Part shown: one piece after another, positions 11,275-22,500 of the stretch
How the letters are laid out: the number at the start of each line of letters is the position of its first letter
Numbering within the stretch: position 1 is the stretch's first letter
From: Schizophyllum amplum
Lineage: Eukaryota; Basidiomycota; Agaricomycetes; Agaricales; Schizophyllaceae
Direction: 5' to 3'
DNA: 64,000 nt
Assembly (NCBI GenBank): GCA_007026445.1
Contig: VDMD01000037.1
Coordinates: forward strand, 62,001-126,000
Position numbers and translations under genes: made by a program
The notes under the pieces: model-generated
What the model was told of the DNA's origin: nothing
Databases searched by the model: none
The model's input: only the letters and a program-made list of their open reading frames with translations

Positions 11275-14200
11275 ATGACCTCCACCATCGACCCCAAAGC
11301 CATCGGCAAGCCGGTGTCGCGCGCGCGTCGTCATGTGCGCACGCTGACCGGCTACCTGCCCGAGACAGACGAGAGCGGCAAGGAGAAGTGGCCGCGCGGT
11401 GACGAGAAGACATGGAAGGAGAACATGCGCGCGCTGGAGACAGGTGCGTCCACTGTAATATCGGTGTCGATCGCGTACTGAGCAAAGTCGGTAGATGTGC
11501 CCGGGATCTCGCGGAACATTGTGAACCATGTCCAGACGTCCTTGGCCCGTCAGGCGTACAACCTCGATGACCTTGGAGCGTATCAAGCCGCAGCGCTGTC
11601 GGTTCGCGACAACCTTATCGTGCGTCGACGCGTCCAATACTTCGATCTTGCTACTGACTACGCCCACAGCTGAACTGGAATGACACGCAGCTGCAGTATA
11701 CGCGCAAGGAGCCAAAGCGGGCGTACTACCTGTCCCTGGAGTTCCTTATGGGTAGGCTTGCTTCGTTTACTTGAGATACCCCACTAACCCTCGCAGGCCG
11801 TGCGCTGGACAACGCGCTTCTCAATCTTGATCTCAAGAAGCAGTACTCTGAGTCAACGGATGCAAGTAGGACTCGCTCAGCAACACGACCCCCTTAAACA
11901 CCTTTTCCTCAGAAACTCGGGTTCAACATGGAGGACCTCCTTGAGCAGGAGCGCGATGCCGGTACGCATGATCGCCATTACATATCCCACACTCTCAACC
12001 ATCTCAGCTCTCGGAAACGGCGGCCTTGGCCGTCTTGCCGCTGTTACCTGGACTCCTCCGCGTCCATGGCAAGTCTATTGTTCCCCGCATGACATCATCC
12101 CTCTCACACACTACCCCAGGAACTCCCCGTCTGGGGTTACGGCCTGCGCTACAAGTACGGCATCTTCCAGCAGCTGATCTCGCCCGAGGGACAGCAGCTC
12201 GAGGTGCGCACGATGTCCGATCGTCGTCGCCTGCAACTCATCGCACTCGCACAGGCACCAGATCCTTGGTTGGAGAACCAGAACCCGTGGGAGCTCCCGC
12301 GGCTCGACGTGCAGTACGACGTGCGCTTCTACGGCAGCGCCGATCGGCTAAACGACGGCACGCCGCGCGCGGTATGGAGTGGCGGGCAGGAAGTCGTCGC
12401 GCAGGCGTACGATGTGATGATTCCCGGGTGCTTCACGAAAAGCACGAACAACCTACGGTTGTGGGAGAGCAAGCCGAAGCGTGGCTTCGACTTGAACTCT
12501 TTCAACGCTGGAGATTACGAGCGCGCAGTTGAGTCGTCGAACAGCGCGAGCGCGATCACGTCCGTGCTCTACCCGAACGACCACACAACGTTCGGAAAAG
12601 AGCTGCGGCTCAAGCAGCAGTAGTGAGTAGGCCTAGGCTCTTGCTCCTTTGATCCCTGACTGATTGCTTTTGTTTTACAGCTTCTGGACTGCTGCCCAGT
12701 CTCGCAGACATGATCCGCCGGTTTAAGAACATTGGCAAGCCCATCACGCAGTTCCCCGAATGTGCGCTGCCGCAGACAATGCACTACTACTGAGACTGCA
12801 ACTAACCATCCTCCAGACGTCGCCATCCAGCTCAACGACACCCATCCACGATGGCCATTCCTGAGCTGATGCGCATTCTCGTCGACGAGGAGGACGTTCC
12901 GTGGGACACCGCCTGGCAGATCACGACCAACACGTTCTTCTACACGAACCACACTGTGCTTCCTGAGGCGCTGGAGAAGTGGCCCGTGCCCCTCATGCAA
13001 CACCTGCTCCCTCGGCACTTGCAGATTATCTATGACATCGTGAGTGGATGCCTTCTTTCAAGCAAACGAGCGACTGAGCGCAGCAGAATATGTACTTCTT
13101 GCAAGCGGTCGAGAAGAAATTCCCAGGTGACCGCGAGAGGCTCGCCCGGATGTCTCTCATTGAGGGTAAGCTGATTATATAGGGCTCAAAGAGTCGAGCT
13201 AATATAGAACTACAGAGGGCTTCCCTCAGCAGATCCGTATGGCGTTCCTTGCATGCATCGGCAGTCGCAAGGTCAACGGTGGTTGCCGAAGTACGTTGTC
13301 CCCTTCTTCAAGCGTCATTCCACTGACGAGACGGTTCTTGTAGCTTCACAGCGAGCTGTCAAGACGACCATTCTAAAAGACTTCGTTGAGTTCGAGGGCG
13401 CTGGCAAGTTCAGCAACGTTACCAACGGCAGTATGTGCACACCCTACCACCCTTCCACTCTCCTTTTGATTCCATTCCAGTCACGCCCCGTCGCTGGCTG
13501 GACCAGTGCAACCCCGAGCTCAGCGCGCTCATCAGCAAGTCGCTGAACGTACCCAAGCAAGTGTGGCTGAAAGACCTCTTCATGCTCAAGAAGCTCCTGC
13601 CGCTCGCCGAGGACGCGGCCTTCCGCAAAGAGTGGGCGGAGATCAAGCAGCGCAACAAGGAGCGCCTGGCGCACCATGTGCGCACCACGCTCGGCCTGGA
13701 GATCAACACGAACGCGATGTTCGACGTGCAGATCAAGCGTCTGCACGAGTACAAGCGGCAGTCGTTGAACATCCTGGGTGTTATTCATGTGAGCCGGGCA
13801 GTAGTGAGACTCGGAGACGGGATGCTGACACGAGTGCAGCGCTACCTGACCCTCAAGGATATGTCTGCGGAGGAGCGCAAGAAGGTCAACCCGCGCGTCG
13901 TGTTCTTCGCCGCGAAGGCTGCGCCGGGGTACTGGATTGCCAAGCTTGTGAGCTGTTTACGATCGTTCATCCGAACAACCCTAATCGCGCTGCCCAGATC
14001 ATCCGCCTCATCGTCAACGTTGCGCGCATCCTCAACGCCGACCCTGAGACGAAGGACTACCTCCAGCTCTACTTCCTCCCCGACTACAGCGTCTCGCTCG
14101 CCGAGGTTCTTATCCCTGCCTCCGACATCAGCCAGCACATCTCCACCGCTGGCACGGAGGCGTCGGGCACGTCGAACATGAAGTTCTGCCTGAACGGCGG

Positions 14201-14857
14201 CCTGCTTCTCGGCACTGTCGACGGCGCAAACATCGAGATCGGCGAGGAGGTCGGCGAGAGCAACGTTTGTGAGTGCATCATCCATAAGACTCATTTTGAA
14301 AGAACAGGGGCTGACGATCATCTCCAGTCTTCTTCGGCTACCTAACGCCCGAGGTCGAGCAAGTGCGGTACAACAACATATACCACCCGCGTCCGGTCGA
14401 GGAAAAGTCTCCCGCGCTCGCGCGCGTGCTGAGCGTCGTGTCGCAGGGCATGTTCGGTGATGGTGGCATCTACGAGCCGTGAGTCTGATTTTTGCAACTC
14501 TTTGCTGCATCCTGACATCGGCCTGCAGGTTCTTGAACACTATTCGCCAGGGCGACTACTACCTCATCGCGGACGACTTCGATTCATGTAAGCTATATCT
14601 GCAGGCTCAAGGTATATCAGAGCTGACGCGCCTTGCAGACATCAACGCGCTCAAGATGGTTGACGATGCCTACCTTGACAAGGAGGAGTGGATCAAGAAG
14701 TCGATCAGGACTGCGTGCACGGTAAGCTTATGCTCTCTTTCCGGCATGAAGACAAACCTGACGAGTGTCACAGATGGGCAAGTTCAGCTCGGATCGCGCG
14801 ATCATGGAGTACGCGGAGAGCTACTGGAACCTCGAGCCGGTTAAGATCCCTGCATAA
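11275..14857 (+). CDS. GPH1: glycogen phosphorylase (GT35, PLP-dependent)
   Basis: The enzyme releases glucose 1-phosphate from glycogen in the cytosol. Conserved blocks occur in order: an N-terminal [15 protein letters not shown] segment like the fungal regulatory region, [92 protein letters not shown], and [10 protein letters not shown] with the predicted PLP lysine. The C-terminus is [10 protein letters not shown]. Many short introns are present, and two have GC donors (11862-11912 and 12069-12119). Translation is interrupted by about five single-base frame breaks in conserved sequence: missing base near 12045, extra C near 12697, missing A near 12850, extra G near 13281, missing G near 13353. 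Because every block is preserved, sequence error is more likely than decay, but a recent pseudogene is not excluded. Confidence 0.93.
11862..11912 (+). other. GC-AG intron 1 of glycogen phosphorylase
   Basis: The exon ends SESTD and resumes [10 protein letters not shown]. Only a donor at GCAAGT keeps frame. The nearby GT four bases downstream would shift it. GCAAGT is the classic strong context of GC-AG introns. Length 51 bases. Confidence 0.75.
12069..12119 (+). other. GC-AG intron 2 of glycogen phosphorylase
   Basis: The exon ends DSSASM and resumes [14 protein letters not shown]. The donor is again GCAAGT and the acceptor CCCCAG. Length is 51 bases, the same as the other GC-AG intron. Confidence 0.75.
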
Positions 14858-15095
14858 AGGTCGTCAACATCTTTGCGGTGCAGATGGGTTGAAAATATCC
14901 TGGCGCCAATGCAGGCAGGTTCATCATTATGTTGTCCGACGAGTCTCGATCGATAGCCTTAGTAGAACGACCTGTGCACCTTTGTACCAATATTGAATGA
15001 ATACTGACCCTCACCGAGAATAGTGTAAGCCATCGTGCAGATCAAGTGTAACTACAAGTACATTGTGACACCATGCAAAATTTTCAACGCGGTGC

Positions 15096-16004
15096 TCAAA
15101 AAGCCATAGCAAAGCAGCCCATTCTATGGCCCTGCTTCCAGTCCTTCTTCTGACATTCCTTCCCGCAGTATTTGACCGACTTGCACCGCGAGCACTGCAG
15201 CTCCGGGTCATCGTCCACGCACACGTAGCACTCGTACTGGCCCGGAATCCCCCATCCAAAAATGCATGCGTCGACTTGAGGTAGTATCCCGGATCGTCGG
15301 CGGCACAGGCATCCCTTCCACCACGTCCAATATCCCCTCCAGCCGCTCGATATCAACCTGCTGGATCTCGTCCAACCGCTGAAATTCCTCCCGCTGCATG
15401 AGGTCGCCGAGCTTTTGCGCAAGCTCCTTGCGCACGTGCTTGTCGACAGACGCGCGCCCGTCGTCGCCGAGGTTCACGTCGCACCAATGCAGCAGGTGGA
15501 TGATGAGCGTGCAGATGTGGCCGGGCCGCTGGGTGTAGCCAGGATACGCCCTCCACGAAGGAGGACGCGATGAATGTGGGCAGGCCAGCGACTTCAGGGA
15601 GGCTGAGGTATTTGCGGAAGTATGGATTGTTCTTCGGGTCGGAAGGAGGGACAGAAGCTGGATGTACGAAGAGAATGCTTTGTGCTGCGTCTCGCGCGAT
15701 GTGGCGCGAAGGGCCGACACGAGCTTCGGCAGGTACTTGGCCGAGAAAGCCAGGTAGAAATTATCGCCCTTGCTGGGAGGGAACGCGGTCAGCGCATGCA
15801 GCTGCGTGACTACCGTGAGTGGACGATTGCTACAGGCATCTACTTCCCAGCTTGACGAACCTGATCCTGGAATTCCTTCATCTCTTCATCGGAAAAATCT
15901 GTAGCTGCTGGTAGAGGGTTATCCAGTCGAGCGTTCCGCGCCAATGCATCCGAGAAAGTCAGCATCTCGCCGTAAAGCTGGGGCGTCGAGATGCCTGTCG
16001 ACAT
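15096..16004 (-). pseudogene. decayed paralogue of the MYND-finger gene at 8458-9371
   Basis: Read on the minus strand from ATG 16004 (MSTGISTPQLYGEMLTFSD), it matches the intact copy over its whole length, including the intron position and the C-terminal MYND finger (CYVC, CSRC, YCGKEC, HRMGC). Compared with the intact gene it lacks single bases at about five places: three around 15535-15660, which together restore frame, and two around 15255-15290. The result is a scrambled middle and a finger in a different frame from the body. Similarity extends into the leader before the ATG, so the whole transcription unit was duplicated in inverted orientation. If the indels are sequencing errors it would be a second functional gene. 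Confidence 0.75.
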
Positions 16005-16476
16005 GGCGCAAGGAATCTCGTAGGGAGTCGCAGACGGTGGTTCGATGAGAGCAGGTAATGCGGTAAAGTTGAACACGTTCAGTCACGTCACTCTCGCGTA
16101 CCGTCACTTACATACCTACGCATTGTAGGCGTCAACTGCACGCCAACTTCTGGCCAAGGTGCGATGCTACGTCGTCGCCAACAACAGTCTATCAGTAGAA
16201 GGTCAGCATTTGAAGCCATCGTACATCCATCAGTATATAACACCCTTACAAGCATAAGTAATCCAATAATCACACCTCGGAGGCCGCAGCGGTGAAGCTT
16301 GCCCTCCGAAACGATCTACATCCCCCGCCAAAGCCTACGCTCGTCCAACAGCATGACTCTTCATATAGTCACCTGGGCGTCTGCGCCTGCCCAAACAAGT
16401 AATTTGACCGAGCCCACAGGTGCGCCCTCAGGATCAGCCTCCATTAGTGCGCATTCCGGTCTCCGATGAAGGATTT
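16005..16476. other. intergenic region between the MYND pseudogene and the MFS gene
   Basis: About 470 bases without a recognised gene. It contains the leader of the minus-strand MYND copy (similarity to the intact copy extends about 60 bases upstream of the ATG) and the 3' flank of the MFS transporter gene. Confidence 0.5.
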
Positions 16477-19266
16477 CTATATCGACGCCCTCCCGCGCGG
16501 CTCGTACGGGAGCAGCAGCGTAATACCACCGCACACGATGATAATCCCGCCCGACACATAGACCGGCACGGCGGTCGTGATATCGGCGAAGAGGGCGATT
16601 ACAGGCGCCTGGAATTGCTGATCAGTTGACCATCCCTTTCGGATGCACGGTCCTCTCCCGCTAAGACGCACAGCCCTGCCAAACACGCCCGCCAGGGGTG
16701 CGCCACGCGCCGTCGGAACAGAAGGAAATCGGGACACTCACAATAACACCGAACACCCTCGTCGTCGTCGACACGAGTGCATTACCTGTGCCCCGATCCT
16801 TGGCGGGGAAGATTTCCGGAGAGATCGCGTACAGGACGCCGTACATGATCTGGGCAAATCAGGTAAGCAGGATGTCCGCAATGCACATGAACAGCAACGA
16901 CGACGGGCTCGGAGTACTCGCCCAGACGAGCTTCACAATCACGACCCAAACCAGCTCCGGGTACCCAGCCTGAAAAGCCCACGTTCCATCACCCTCGCCA
17001 ACCCGTAAAACCGTGGCACAATCCGACAACAGTTGAAAACCCCCTTTTACTCACATTGCTCGAAAACGTGTACCCACAGTTCCACCCAAGAAGCTGCCTC
17101 GAGCTCCTCGCGGTGGTCGAGCCGAGCAAAAACGCTCCGGTGAGCCCTAACGATATAGCAGGGGGTCGTTGAATAAGGTCCACCACCAAGAAAACGAGTA
17201 CGGTCACGTGCAGGAGAATAACGCCAGGGTGCCCTTGCGCCCGACGTAGGGAAGCTCGACGAGCCAGCCGGCGAGGAAGGCGCCGGGGATGCCGATGACG
17301 GAGAGGATGGCGTTCTGTGTGGCAGGTGAGGTGAATATGAGACTGCAGGCGAGAGGCGGGCACGTACGTTGCGGTAGGTCGTGTAGAGGGAGCCATCACC
17401 GTAGACGTTGCCGCGGTTCTGTAAACTGTGCCAGGGGTTAATGGTGATGCAAAGATTACCGAATCAGCAGCTCGAGGAAATCCGCTGGAGGAAGGAATCA
17501 TCATGCTAGCCACGCACATGAACGGCAAGAAGCTGTTGTAGAGTGTCGACGCGAGTCCGATGAGGCCTGAATATCGGTTGGTCAGTATATGAATGACGGT
17601 AACGATGGATGCACGGAAAAAATGTGTATCAGCGTGAACGGGTTGCATATATGCGCGCAAGGCCGCGTATATGCGTGGAGAAAGCACACACATGTCCGCA
17701 GTTACGGTGTAACGAAAAACGGAGAACGAGAAAGAGAAAGGTAAGGGCCCGAGATGAGAGAAAACTCTGCAACGCACCCCACAGCACTACCAAAAGCGAC
17801 GTAGAGAGCGCGATCTTCGGCGTCGCGAACAGGCCTCGCATGTGCTGCATCCTAAACACAGACGTTTCGCTGAGAACGTGCGTATTCGTCCCGGGTGCGG
17901 TCTTCTCCCCATCTTCCAGCGAGCCTTCCACGTCATCTCCCTTCACTGACGACCCCGCCTGCAACCCCTCCACCGTCAACGCCGCCTCCTTCCCATTATA
18001 CCGCGCCAGCTTCTCAATCACTGCCACAGCCTCCGCATCGCGACCCTTGCCCACCAGGTACCGCGGGCTCTCGAATATGCGGAACGCGAAGAAGCGCACC
18101 GCCCAGAGCGCGAGCGTCGTCCCGCCGAGGGTGAAGAGAAGGTAGCGCCAGCCCATGTTCGCGCTGCGGGTGCAGGTGGCGGCAGCATCGGACGTAGAGC
18201 TGTTGAAAACGGAGGAAAAGACATTAGATCGGTCGCAGGACCACTGACATAGGCGGCTGACCTGGTAGCATCGCATGAGAAGTTTGCGATGAGCGGCCAG
18301 GCGATCATGGAGGCAAACAGCTGGCCGATCGACCAGAAGACGGACATGACAGTGAGGAGGTATTGGTGGGTTCCAGGGACGAGGTCTGTGGATGATCCAT
18401 ATGAGAATGTAGACGTGAAAGAGAGGGGGAATGCGTACCGAGGAAGAGCGCAGAGTCAACGGGCATGTTACCTCCTGCGCCGACGCCCACGACCGCGAGG
18501 AGGGATGCAAGCGTAACGAAATTGTTCGACCCGCCCGCGGCGAGACCGAAGACACCAGTGATCAGTAGGGTCAGGTTGAAAGCCCATCTAAAGGGGGAGG
18601 GGCTGATGAGCGGTCTTGCACCAAGATATCAGGCGCATATACTCACCTCCTGCCTGCAATACGGTCAGTAGATGCGCTAGTTGATTGAATGATGGCACAT
18701 ACCGAACACGTCACATCCAAATCCCCAGAACACCGCGCCGACGAGCAAGCCGATATTCGCCGCGAGCGTGAGATACGATGGCGTGAACTGGAACTCGTTC
18801 GAGACGGGCGTAAGGATGAGTCCCGTGAGCAGCTTTTGTCGGGTATGATTCAGCGATCGGCCACTGTGAGAGGATGATGAAGCTGACTGACCGGCCAGAC
18901 GCTGTCTCTGCAAATATTGTCAGCACCGCAGCGCGCATACAGCCAGCTAACGAACTCACGCGAACCACCCGAAGCCTGCCGTAACGAACAAGAGGTACTG
19001 CACACACAACAGGGTCGGTTCCCCCAGTATTTCTCGGAATCAGACGACACCCAACGCACCTGGTACTTGCCCATCCCAATCTCCTGTATCGCCTGATTCA
19101 GGATCTGAGCTTTCCGCTGATAGGCCGCGTCGATAACGCCGTCCTCGTAGAGGCCCTTGAGCGCCACGACATGGGTCGTCTGCGCAGGACCGACTGGACG
19201 ATCTTCGACAGCAGGCGCTTTCTCGTCGTATGACCTATCTGCCATCTCAGGCGTCGTGCTAGACAT
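16477..19266 (-). CDS. MFS transporter (sugar/SV2-like family)
   Basis: The start is MSSTTPEMADRSYDEKAP at 19266 and the stop is at 16477 after LLLPYEPRGRASI. About 70 hydrophilic residues containing GLYEDGVIDAAYQRKAQILN precede the first membrane segment. The spliced protein shows LTPVSNEFQFTPSYLTLAANIGLLVGAVFWGFGCD, with the loop 2-3 region of the sugar-porter type, VVGVGAGGNMPVDSALFL, SVFWSIGQLFASMIAWPLIANF, a large cytoplasmic loop (ESPRYLVGKGRDAEAVAVIEKLARYNGK), then FPAKDRGTGNALVSTTTRVFG and a last helix. These are features of SV2/SVOP-like fungal permeases with 12 helices. The substrate cannot be told from sequence. The gene has many introns. The central loop carries an acidic Ser/Thr-rich insert. 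Confidence 0.85.
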
Positions 19267-19500
19267 ATGTGAACCGTGGTGGAGGGAGGAAGAAAGGGGA
19301 GCGGGGTTCCCGGCGCGAGCAAGTCACGGATAAGCCGACGTTCGTCCATATTCCCACGCTTGTTTCGTCCTTTTGGGACTTTACTCACACAGCTGCCAGC
19401 GCGTGCAAGAGCAATCAAAATCCGTGGAAGATCGAATTATGTAAATGTGTCCTCTATAGATAAGTCTACACTGCATGACAGCCATAAATCGTGCGACCTG

Positions 19501-22500
19501 CTACTCGCGCAGTCTTGAGGGACCCGCAACAGCATTGACCTGCTGTGTCCCCGATCCGCCGCTGCCTGAGCCTCCAGGTAGCCCTCGCGCCTCCTGCTCG
19601 CCCTCCATGGTCTCGTGCACAGAGCCCATCGCCTCCTCAGGCAGCAAGTACTCCAGATCCTCAAACATATGCGGGAAGAGGATAGCGAGCATGTCATCCG
19701 TCCTTGAATCTCCCGTTAGCTGGATACTTTCCTTCACCGATGCGGAGAAACGTACTTCATGATATAGTCGCCTTTCTGGTTCTTCATATCCTTCTTGTTC
19801 TTACTTTTCTTCCGCGGAGATGTCGGCGCATCGCCGCCCGCGAAGGACACGTTGACGGTGCCGAGGGCATTCGCCTTCGTGTACAGAGACAAACCCCGCT
19901 TGGCCGCCAGATCGAGGATGTTCTTCTCAATCGTGTCTGCATGCAGGGTAAGTACGCGAAGGTTTACTAGGAAGTCATATGTTGCACCTTCTGCATAGTA
20001 GCAATACACCTCAGTCGATCGCGTCTGCCCCATGCGATCAATACGCGCAATAGCTAGACAAAAGCAATAAGCAATTGCTCTCGGCGGTCGTGAAAGGTCA
20101 ACGAACCTTGAATCTCGAAGCCGTGATGCACGACGCTCTCCAATAGGAAGACACGCGACGCACACGTCACATTCAAGCCGGCATTCTCCCGCTCGCCGTG
20201 GAGTAGCAGCACCTGCATCGTCGGGTCCGTCCTGAACTTGTTCGCCGCATCCGCCTGGTCGATACGCAAGCATGGGATGCCTGCAATACACCGTCAGCCA
20301 CTTAACCTCACTCGCAAGCGACAACATGTACTGACCATTCTCCCTCATGGCATTCTGCAGGACTGTGAAAAGCACGATGAGCCTCCTGATTCACCTGATC
20401 ATGCAGAACACATACTGAAAAGCGAGTCGGCCCACGCAGAGAAGACAATGCTCTTCGCGCCCTCGTCGGACAGCTGTATGTAGAGCAGGTGCCGTATGAG
20501 CGTTTGGATCTTGTGCCCATAGTCACCCTCGCATTCAACGGCCTGGATATCCTTGTAGGTACCAGGATCTGTCCAAAGATAAGTTCGTGCAGGGCTGGGA
20601 AGGTGCATGAACATACCGATAGTGTTATACTCGATCCGGCGCCGCGTCTGCGGAGCTGCCTCGCCATTCTTCGACGGCTGCGCCGGCGGTGGTGCCTTCT
20701 TATCGTCTACAGTGAACCGCTGGAGTGATTTTGGGTTGATCGGCACACTGCGTTACTTGAGCAAATGCCACAGAGTGGAAGTGGCAGTCGACTCACCGAC
20801 AGACGGGGCACGTCTTGCCCTCGGGCTTGCTGATCCACAACTTCATACAGCCCTACAGACTCTCGTTCAGTATGCAAAGCAGCGAAGTTTGCGCTGTCAC
20901 ACACCTCGCAGTAAATGTGAGCGCACGGCGTAATGAACCCGCGACAAACTCGCAGCGGCACAGGATGCAGGCCTCCTCGTCCTCGTCCTCGTCCTCCTCG
21001 CCTTCTTGCCGAGGTGCTCCAGATATCGCCTGGCGAGCGACATTCGTGTTGATGCGTGCGTCCAACTGAACGAGCTCGTTGTCGGTCGATGTGAGCGCGT
21101 CGTCCAGCATGCCCTCCCACTCGACGGCACCGGACACTGTCAGAAATCTCCTGCAGCTGGCGGAAGTACATGACGCGCTGATTGAAGGCGCGTCGCATAT
21201 GAGCAAGATCCGGCGTCGAGGTTGTGCGCCAGTTCCTCTGTCAAACCGTGAGCAAGTAAAAGAAAAAAGTAGTACGGTGTACCAACTTTGCTCTTTCATG
21301 AGCACCCGCAATCGTGCCACAGCGTCCTGCAGATCTGTTTTTTCCGGCTTCTTCTCTGGTAATTTGGCGCCTTGGGCATGGATGTCGGTCATGATCTACG
21401 GTAGATGAAGTCGCACGTATGTAGTCGATGAGAAAAGACGTACACTCTTGATAGATCGCCCCTGCATGGACGCATACAGCGTCTTACGCTCGTCGGAAAG
21501 CGTCTTCTGCAGTACTTCGTGCTCTGGTAGCAGATCAATGACATCACGTTGATCAAGAATTTCCTCATCCTCTTCGTCGTCGCGGTCGTCGTCCGCAGCA
21601 CCGATGGCCTGCTGTGCTGCTTTGGTCTTCCGCTGCTTTGCCTCCCTATATAGTGATCAGTGAGGTAAGATAAAAGACTGCGAAGTTCTCACTTCGCGTC
21701 ATGAGCTGCAAGGAGAGTGCGCTCGTTAGTCATGGCTCCTCTTGTCGGCCAACAGATGTGTGTAGGCTTGAAGGTAAGTTTCCACTTCGCCCTGGATTGT
21801 GTGTCAGTACCCGACGATGACGATCGATTGTCTACGGGGTAACGGACCTGTTCGTCTAGCGAGCGTTGATATTCCCCTCCATCAGCATCCTCCTCGGCGC
21901 GGAAGCTCTTCATGAGTATCTCCTTGATGTGTGTGCGCCATTGCAAAGGAGCTCTGTCTGCTCATTGATCACCTCCTCAATAAGCTCATTCGCTTCCTTC
22001 ATCTAGAACGCCTGTCAGTAATCATCAGAAAAAGTGTCCCAGCTATCCGCACCAGAGCATGCGTGAGGACACCGCCCTTTTCCAGGTATGGAACCTCTAT
22101 GACAGGTACGTCGTCATCATCGATTTCCTGCGTCTCCTCATTCTTCCTCAGAACTTCCATGGCTTTGCGCGCCTCCGTTTCGGGTAGCTGAAAATTGTGC
22201 TATATCAGCCTAGTATCAGCTTCCGACCACAAGATAGACGTACTTTTTCAGCAGGGTGCGGCGCAATTCGTCAGCTTTCGCGTAGGCTTGACTCTCGGCT
22301 TTCATTCTGGTTGAGCACGTGGTTGATATCACCCAACAGGAAATGGACCCTGCAACGCCGAGTCAGTCCATCTAGCTTGCGAACCGGCCGGATAGCACGT
22401 ACTTTATGCAAGACAATACGACACTCGCGCAGACGCGTCTTCAAGGCGCGCAGCTTGTTTTTTGTACGCATCGCCGTCCGGCGTCTTGGGGATTCCTGCC

